Below are positions 6,375 through 11,382 of a stretch of 11,382 bases of DNA, piece after piece; position 1 is the stretch's first letter; the number at the start of each line of letters is the position of its first letter. A program made the position numbers and the translations under genes. Source of the DNA: Anaerolineae bacterium (lineage in GTDB: Bacteria; Chloroflexota; Anaerolineae; Anaerolineales; E44-bin32); the NCBI GenBank assembly GCA_030598885.1, contig JAUVOZ010000049.1, positions 1 through 11,382 on the forward strand, read 5' to 3'. The notes under the pieces are model-generated. The model did no database searches. It was not told the origin of the DNA and saw only the letters and a list, made by a program, of their open reading frames with translations.

Positions 6375-6803
6375 ATGAACGAAAAGGCTACAGCCAACTC
6401 GTTGGTGACATACAAATTCAGCGCAGAAGACGATCCCTGGTCTACGGATCCGTCTCGGTTTTCCAGATGGCGCCTTATAAGGCAATCACATCTCTGGCGT
6501 CCACCTACAGATGTCTTAGAAACAGATGAAGCCTATGTGGTGATAGTAGAGGTTGCTGGGATGCGTGGAGCTGAATTTTCGGTTACTTACAATCAACAAG
6601 TGCTCACTATCCAGGGGACACGGTCAGATACCAGCGTCCGCATAGCTTATCATCAAATGGAAATTGCTCATGGTGAATTCGAGACCGAGGTACGGATTCC
6701 TGATCCGATTGACGCTTCTAACATCGAGGCGACCTACAGTGATGGTTTCCTACGGGTAGTGCTCTCCAAAGCCCGTCCACAGCAAGTTTCCATATCTGAT
6801 TGA
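6375..6803 (+). CDS. HSP20/alpha-crystallin small heat-shock protein
   Basis: Small heat-shock proteins form oligomers that hold unfolding proteins for later refolding or degradation, without using ATP. The alpha-crystallin domain covers about residues 41-133, from WRPPTDVLETDEAYVV to the hallmark ATYSDGFLRVVLSK near its end. A V-S-I tripeptide (138-140) in the short tail matches the C-terminal I/V-x-I/V anchor used in oligomer assembly. At 142 residues it is a normal bacterial size. The N-terminal arm (1-40) is polar and rich in tryptophan and arginine. ATG 6375 is preferred over the adjacent GTG 6372 because GGAG (6366-6369) is then five rather than two bases away. lon follows after 30 bases, a natural holdase-protease pairing. 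Confidence 0.94.
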   Translation: MNEKATANSLVTYKFSAEDDPWSTDPSRFSRWRLIRQSHLWRPPTDVLETDEAYVVIVEVAGMRGAEFSVTYNQQVLTIQGTRSDTSVRIAYHQMEIAHGEFETEVRIPDPIDASNIEATYSDGFLRVVLSKARPQQVSISD

Positions 6804-6833
6804 GATGAGCCTCTTTGGCTATAGGATAAAGCC

Positions 6834-9515
6834 ATGATTGATCACCAATTCGGTGAAGATGCTGATGACAGAACGATTGTAAGGTGCCAGCTGGCTAACG
6901 GGCGCCACTTCCTTGAGGATGCTGTGAACAAACTATCATCGACAATCCTGGTTCAGAAGGATAGCGGCGAGACATCTGAACCAGGGCCCGAGATGGAATC
7001 CTTGGAAATCCCTGAGTATTTGCCTATCCTACCCTTACGGGGGGTAGTGGTTTATCCCCATACCGCGGTGCCATTAACGATTGGACAGCCACGCTCGATA
7101 CGGTTGGTTGATGATGTGGTCACAGGCCAGCGTCTGATCGGATTGGTGGCTTCTCGTAAACCAGAGTTGGAGTTACCGGGACCCGAGGATTTGTACAGTT
7201 ACGGCACCTTGGCGGCGATTCAACGACTATTTCGTGCTCCCGACGGGACGATTCGGTTGATTGTCCGCGGGTTAGCCCGCTTTGAGCTTGGGGAGTTTAC
7301 CGCGCTTGAACCCTACCTCACCGCCAGGATCCATTTAAAACCTGAGACTGTCGAAGAGGGGGTGGAAATCGAGGCTCAAGTCCGCGCAGCTAAGGATCAA
7401 TTCCAGAAAATCGCTGAATTGGCCCCCTCATTGCCACGGGAGATCCTGGGGAGTGTGCTGCTGCTCGACGACCCACTGCACGTGGTTTACACTATCGCCA
7501 ACTATCAGCGAATGGGTATCGCCGAGGCTCAGAAACTTCTGGAGGAAGACGCGGCGATTGTAAAATTACAATGGCTTAATAACCTATTAAGCCGGGAAGT
7601 GGAAGTCCTTTCTCTCGGTCAACAAATCCAGCAGGAGGCACGTACAGAGATCGAGAAAGTACAGCGGGAGTTCTTCCTGCGTGAGCAGTTGAAAGCGATC
7701 CAGCGTGAACTCGGGGAGGTTGATGAACAGGGAGCTGAGATTGAGGAATTCCGTAAACGTATTGAAGTTGCCCAAATGCCTGAGGAAGCCGAGAAACAAT
7801 CACGTAGGGAGCTCGATCGACTGGCGCGATTGCCGACGGCAGCCGCGGAATACGGTGTGATCCGCACATACCTGGATTGGCTGGTCTCTCTGCCATGGAG
7901 CAAGGTCACGCAGGATAATTTGGATCTGGTTAATGCCAGGCAAGTCCTGGACGATGATCACTATGGGTTGGAGGATGTAAAGGAGCGCATCCTTGAGTAC
8001 CTAGCAATTCGCAAGCTGAAGCTTGAGCGCAAGGATGAGCTAAGCGCGGTGCCAGAGGATGAGATACGCCGCGAACGGGAGGGATTAATTTTGTGCTTTG
8101 TTGGGCCCCCAGGCGTAGGGAAGACCTCCCTCGGGCGATCGATCGCGCGTGCCACAAACCGGAAGTTTATCCGAATCTCGTTGGGTGGGGTGCATGATGA
8201 GGCTGAGATTCGGGGCCATCGTCGCACTTACATCGGGGCAATGCCTGGTCGCATCCTGCAAGCACTTCGGAGGGTTGAGTCTCACAACCCGGTATTCATG
8301 CTTGACGAGGTAGATAAATTGGGACGGGATTTCCGTGGCGATCCGGCTTCGGCTCTCTTGGAGGTTCTCGATCCTGAACAGAATCGCGAATTCAGGGATC
8401 ACTACCTGGAGGTTTCGTACAACCTGTCACAGGTGATGTTCATCACCACGGCTAATTGGCTTGAGACCATACCACCTCCGTTGCTTGACCGGATGGAGGT
8501 GATTATGCTATCCGGTTACACTGACCGCGAAAAGGTAGCTATTGCTCGCGGCTATCTGATCCCACGTCAAATACGCGAGAACGGCTTACGCTTGGAAGAA
8601 ATCAAATTTAGTGATGAATCTCTCTTTACCGTTATCCGTTCCTACACTCGTGAAGCAGGAGTCCGAAACCTTGAACGAGAGATAGGAGGCATTTGTCGCA
8701 AAGTGGCCACGCGGGTCGCGGAGGGTAAAACCGAGAAGATGAAAATCACCCCTGAGTTAGTGGGCGAGTTGCTCGGTAAGCCTCGCTTCCTAGGAATGGA
8801 AGAAGTGGCAGAGCGAACCTCAATTCCTGGGGTGGCTACAGGCCTGGCATACACTCCAACCGGTGGCGATGTGCTCTTTATCGAAGCCACCTCAATGCCG
8901 GGTAACAAGCAGTTCTTGCTCACCGGCTCCTTGGGGGAGGTGATGAAAGAATCTGCTCAGGCAGCTCTTTCACATATACGGGGCATGTCTGACGAGCTGT
9001 CTATTCCAGCCGACTATTGGGACAAGCATGACCTTCATCTTCATATCCCAGCCGGGGCACAACCTAAGGATGGTCCGTCAGCAGGGGTGACGATGGCAGT
9101 GGCATTGGCCTCGTTGGCCACAGGTCGGGTCGTCCGTTCTGATGTGGGGATGACGGGTGAGGTAACGTTGCGGGGTAAAATTCTTCCCGTGGGCGGGATT
9201 AAGGAAAAAGTATTGGCCGCTCATCGAGCTTGTTTAAAAACTGTGCTTCTGCCACGCCGGAATGAAAAGGACCTCGATGATATTCCTGAGGAGGTTCGTC
9301 AGGAGATGAGCTTTGTTTTCATTGACACCGTCGCCGATGCAATTAAGTCAGCAATAGACGGAAAAGTAACCCAGCGTAAGCGGAAATCTAGATCAACCAA
9401 GACCCGCAAGAAGACCAAACCAGTGTCGAAACGGAAAAAATCCACTACTGCCGTCGGTAAACGAGGGAAGCGTTCGAAAAAAGCGAAAATTCGAACTAAC
9501 AAAACCAGATCCTGA
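6834..9515 (+). CDS. lon: ATP-dependent Lon protease with basic C-terminal tail
   Basis: Lon is a cytoplasmic hexameric AAA+ protease that unfolds and degrades damaged and regulatory proteins. The LON substrate-binding domain begins near residue 62 (YLPILPLRGVVVYP). A coiled-coil stretch (about 255-320) follows, then the AAA+ module with Walker A GPPGVGKT (424-431), Walker B VFMLDE (487-492) and sensor-1 ITTANW. The protease domain has catalytic serine S749 in PKDGPSAG and lysine K792 in GGIKEK, the same 43-residue spacing as in E. coli. Residues 844-893 form a tail in which 25 of 50 residues are Lys or Arg and none is acidic. The N-terminus runs about 50 residues longer than E. coli Lon. ATG 6834 has AGGA seven bases upstream. 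GTG 6924 (residue 31) has GAGG five bases upstream and is a real alternative. It follows HSP20 and precedes a receiver gene by 21 bases. Confidence 0.97.
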   Translation: MIDHQFGEDADDRTIVRCQLANGRHFLEDAVNKLSSTILVQKDSGETSEPGPEMESLEIPEYLPILPLRGVVVYPHTAVPLTIGQPRSIRLVDDVVTGQRLIGLVASRKPELELPGPEDLYSYGTLAAIQRLFRAPDGTIRLIVRGLARFELGEFTALEPYLTARIHLKPETVEEGVEIEAQVRAAKDQFQKIAELAPSLPREILGSVLLLDDPLHVVYTIANYQRMGIAEAQKLLEEDAAIVKLQWLNNLLSREVEVLSLGQQIQQEARTEIEKVQREFFLREQLKAIQRELGEVDEQGAEIEEFRKRIEVAQMPEEAEKQSRRELDRLARLPTAAAEYGVIRTYLDWLVSLPWSKVTQDNLDLVNARQVLDDDHYGLEDVKERILEYLAIRKLKLERKDELSAVPEDEIRREREGLILCFVGPPGVGKTSLGRSIARATNRKFIRISLGGVHDEAEIRGHRRTYIGAMPGRILQALRRVESHNPVFMLDEVDKLGRDFRGDPASALLEVLDPEQNREFRDHYLEVSYNLSQVMFITTANWLETIPPPLLDRMEVIMLSGYTDREKVAIARGYLIPRQIRENGLRLEEIKFSDESLFTVIRSYTREAGVRNLEREIGGICRKVATRVAEGKTEKMKITPELVGELLGKPRFLGMEEVAERTSIPGVATGLAYTPTGGDVLFIEATSMPGNKQFLLTGSLGEVMKESAQAALSHIRGMSDELSIPADYWDKHDLHLHIPAGAQPKDGPSAGVTMAVALASLATGRVVRSDVGMTGEVTLRGKILPVGGIKEKVLAAHRACLKTVLLPRRNEKDLDDIPEEVRQEMSFVFIDTVADAIKSAIDGKVTQRKRKSRSTKTRKKTKPVSKRKKSTTAVGKRGKRSKKAKIRTNKTRS

Positions 9516-9536
9516 ATCTCGAAAGGTGTTCAAGAC

Positions 9537-9935
9537 GTGCAAAAAATACTTATCATCGATGATGACCGAACTATGGTATACCTTTTAAGGACACTGTTGG
9601 AGATGGAGGGATTCGAGGTTGCTGAAGTACAGGATTGGAAATCAATCGTAGAAACGATTCGGGTCGAACGCCCTGATGTTGTACTGATGGATTATTTCCT
9701 CCCTGATATTGATAGTTTGGAAGTGTTGTCCCAGCTACGGGCAGCACCAGATTTGGCAGGCATCCGAATCGTGAACTCGTCAGGAATGGATGTTTCTGAC
9801 CAATGTATAGATGCTGGGGCAGATGCTTTTCTGCTCAAGCCATACACACCCGAACAACTAATAAAAGTTCTCAGAGATATAATTGGTGAGGATGGCGCAA
9901 CAGAAATGGCGTCATCTCCCCCAGAGGAGAAATAA
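9537..9935 (+). CDS. Single-domain response regulator (receiver only)
   Basis: This is a phosphorylation-controlled signalling protein made of one receiver domain of about 118 residues plus a short acidic tail. The acidic pocket is DDD (8-10), the phosphoacceptor aspartate is D52 in VVLMDYFLPD, the Ser/Thr switch position is S81 or S82 in IVNSSGMD, and the conserved lysine is K101 in LLKPY. All catalytic positions are present, so it should accept phosphate. There is no DNA-binding or enzymatic output domain, and no histidine kinase is encoded in the window. The GTG start is preceded by AAAGGTG eight bases upstream. It sits between lon and the PHP/AlbA_2 gene in the same direction, so it may link a sensor elsewhere to one of these neighbours. 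That link is inference. Confidence 0.93.
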   Translation: MQKILIIDDDRTMVYLLRTLLEMEGFEVAEVQDWKSIVETIRVERPDVVLMDYFLPDIDSLEVLSQLRAAPDLAGIRIVNSSGMDVSDQCIDAGADAFLLKPYTPEQLIKVLRDIIGEDGATEMASSPPEEK

Positions 9936-9940
9936 ACATA

Positions 9941-11382
9941 GTGGCAAGAAAAAAGGTACACCGAACTGCACGCCAGTGGCACCTAATTGATTTACATCTG
10001 CATACTCCGGCTTCCAACGACTATCAGGAGCCGGATGTTTCCTTTCGGGATATCTTGCGTCGAAGTCAGGCGCGTGGACTGGAAATCGTCGCCTTCACCG
10101 ATCATAACACTGTCGCTGGATACCGACGTATGCAAGAGGAGATTGAGCAACTGGAGCTTCTCGAGCGGTTAGACCGGTTAACTGATGAAGAACTCAACCG
10201 GCTGGGAGAGTATCGTCAACTGCTTGAGAAGATCCTTGTCTTACCGGGTTTTGAATTCACTGCCACGCTCGGTTTTCATATCTTAGCCATCTTCCCGGCG
10301 GACAAACCTGTTCGTGAAATCGAGCACCTCTTGCTCAACCTCAACATACCCTCAGACCAGCTCGATGTCGGCTCATCAACTGTAGGTGCTACCTCCGATG
10401 TGTTGACCGCCTACCGAATGATCGATGAAGCCGGGGGTCTAGTAATTGCTGCCCATGCCAATTCAACCAACGGGGTTGCCTTGCATGGTTATGGGTTTGG
10501 TGGTCAGACAAAGATCGCATACACTCAGGATCCTCATTTACATGCCCTAGAGGTGACCGATCTGGGACAGAAGGGTCGCCGCTCGACAGCGAAATTCTTT
10601 AGCGGCACAAAACCTGAATATCCCCGTAGGATGCATTGCATTCAAGGATCCGATGCTCATCGCTTACGTATAGATCCAGATAACAAAAGGAATCTCGGCA
10701 TAGGTGATCGGGCTACAAGGGTCTTGTTGCCGGAGGTCTCCTTTGAAGCCATTAGGGAACTTTTCTCTAGTAATGACTTCGCTCGTACACGACCGCACTG
10801 GCCCGCCATCAAAGAGGAGTTTGACTTCATCCGCCAGGCAAGGGAAGAGGGTCCTAGCATTATCCAGGACTTCTACGAGAGCATAACCGTTCGAGGAGGT
10901 CGTCTGTATGCGGTAATCGCCGATGCATGCGCTTTCGCCAACAAAAATGGCGGAACGTTGTACATTGGTGTCAGCGCTGACCCAAAGAAGGCTCCGGTGG
11001 GGGTTACAAAGCCTGCGGCTGCGATGCGGCAATTACAGCAGGAACTTAATAAACGAATCAGTCCTCACCTTTCCTGTCAGGTGGATACTCAGGAGACCCA
11101 AGGTAAAAAAGTGATCCGGGTCCTGGTTCCTCGTGGTATAGATCCCCCATACGCAGTGGATGACAACAAGATTTATGTGCGCGACGAAGCGGATACCGGA
11201 TTAGCCGTGCGGGATGAGATTGTCCAGCTAGTCTTGGGCGGAAAACGACAAGTTATCGGTGAGGTAGCTATCGAAGCTGAGCCGATTGAACCAGAAAAGG
11301 CGGTTGAGGTTGGTGTGCCATCACCTCGGACCGGAGTTGAGGTGGTGGGGTATGAAGAAAGGGAAGGCATCCGTTATTACAC
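9941..11382 (+). CDS. PHP-domain phosphoesterase joined to AlbA_2 (Schlafen-type) domain, 3' end outside window
   Basis: The frame stays open from a GTG at 9941 to the window edge (480 codons seen). The N-terminal half is a PHP metal-dependent phosphoesterase: DLHLHT (H19, H21), FTDHN (D54, H55), GFEFT (E105) with H113, AAHAN (H172) and GSDAH (D238, H240). The set of metal ligands looks complete. A leucine/glutamate/arginine-rich helical insert (about 61-99) interrupts it between D54 and E105. Residues about 300-430 resemble AlbA_2: ITVRGG, then ACAFANKNGGTLYIGVS, a helix, then GKKVIRVLVPRG and KIYVRDEADT. A low-complexity Glu/Val/Pro linker follows and a further domain may start at the edge. 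The start is five bases after the receiver gene with GAGGAGA (9924-9930) ten bases upstream. The likely role is nucleic-acid- or nucleotide-linked phosphate hydrolysis. The substrate is unknown. Confidence 0.88.
   Translation, partial: MARKKVHRTARQWHLIDLHLHTPASNDYQEPDVSFRDILRRSQARGLEIVAFTDHNTVAGYRRMQEEIEQLELLERLDRLTDEELNRLGEYRQLLEKILVLPGFEFTATLGFHILAIFPADKPVREIEHLLLNLNIPSDQLDVGSSTVGATSDVLTAYRMIDEAGGLVIAAHANSTNGVALHGYGFGGQTKIAYTQDPHLHALEVTDLGQKGRRSTAKFFSGTKPEYPRRMHCIQGSDAHRLRIDPDNKRNLGIGDRATRVLLPEVSFEAIRELFSSNDFARTRPHWPAIKEEFDFIRQAREEGPSIIQDFYESITVRGGRLYAVIADACAFANKNGGTLYIGVSADPKKAPVGVTKPAAAMRQLQQELNKRISPHLSCQVDTQETQGKKVIRVLVPRGIDPPYAVDDNKIYVRDEADTGLAVRDEIVQLVLGGKRQVIGEVAIEAEPIEPEKAVEVGVPSPRTGVEVVGYEEREGIRYY

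Noticed and set aside
7576..8402. Several minus-strand frames inside lon
   Set aside because: They are antisense to strongly conserved Lon sequence, including the coiled coil and Walker A region, and their translations are low-quality and unlike any family.
10664..11032. 122-codon minus-strand frame near the window end
   Set aside because: It is antisense to the PHP GSDAH motif and the AlbA_2-like region, which read cleanly on the plus strand.
1..11382. tRNA, rRNA, CRISPR, transposon ends or long direct repeats
   Set aside because: Reading both strands showed no cloverleaf with CCA end, no regularly spaced repeats and no transposase or integrase motifs.

Overview
The window is ordinary bacterial chromosome of moderate GC. 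It most resembles Chloroflexota, probably an Anaerolineae-type lineage. This is inferred from gene content: a truncated FtsK translocase beside a CDP-alcohol phosphotransferase and lgt, a fused ABC-2/SpoIIM permease, an HSP20-lon pair, and a PHP plus AlbA_2-like protein. No marker gene settles the assignment. I see no rRNA, tRNA, CRISPR array, insertion sequence, phage gene or origin.

Layout. (1) Positions 1-2046, plus strand: the C-terminal end of an FtsK/SpoIIIE DNA translocase, then a CDP-alcohol phosphatidyltransferase with its own likely promoter, then lgt. The last two form an envelope-lipid unit: phospholipid headgroup synthesis, then lipoprotein diacylation, which uses phosphatidylglycerol. 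(2) Positions 2047-2357: a 311-base gap with a hairpin just after lgt and a strong extended -10 promoter just before the next operon. (3) Positions 2358-5500, plus strand: an ABC transporter ATPase, a permease whose C-terminal half is a SpoIIM-type membrane domain, and an RNase Z-like metallo-beta-lactamase-fold hydrolase, all overlapping or nearly touching. (4) Positions 5540-6199, minus strand: a two-gene operon of a stand-alone cyclic-nucleotide-binding protein and a 67-residue protein of unknown function, convergent with the hydrolase gene. (5) Positions 6200-6374: a divergent promoter region. (6) Positions 6375-11382, plus strand: HSP20, Lon protease with a long basic tail, a receiver-only response regulator, and a large protein that continues past the window edge. 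That last protein joins a PHP metal-dependent phosphoesterase domain to an AlbA_2 (Schlafen-type) nucleic-acid-binding domain.

How the genes fit together. HSP20 holds unfolding proteins and Lon degrades damaged ones, so their pairing is a protein quality-control unit. The receiver and the PHP-AlbA_2 gene follow with gaps of 21 and 5 bases, so they are probably co-transcribed and may be part of a stress or nucleic-acid response. That functional link is inference. The parts least explained by textbook operons are the ABC-2/SpoIIM fusion with its hydrolase partner, and the Lon-receiver-PHP/AlbA_2 cluster.
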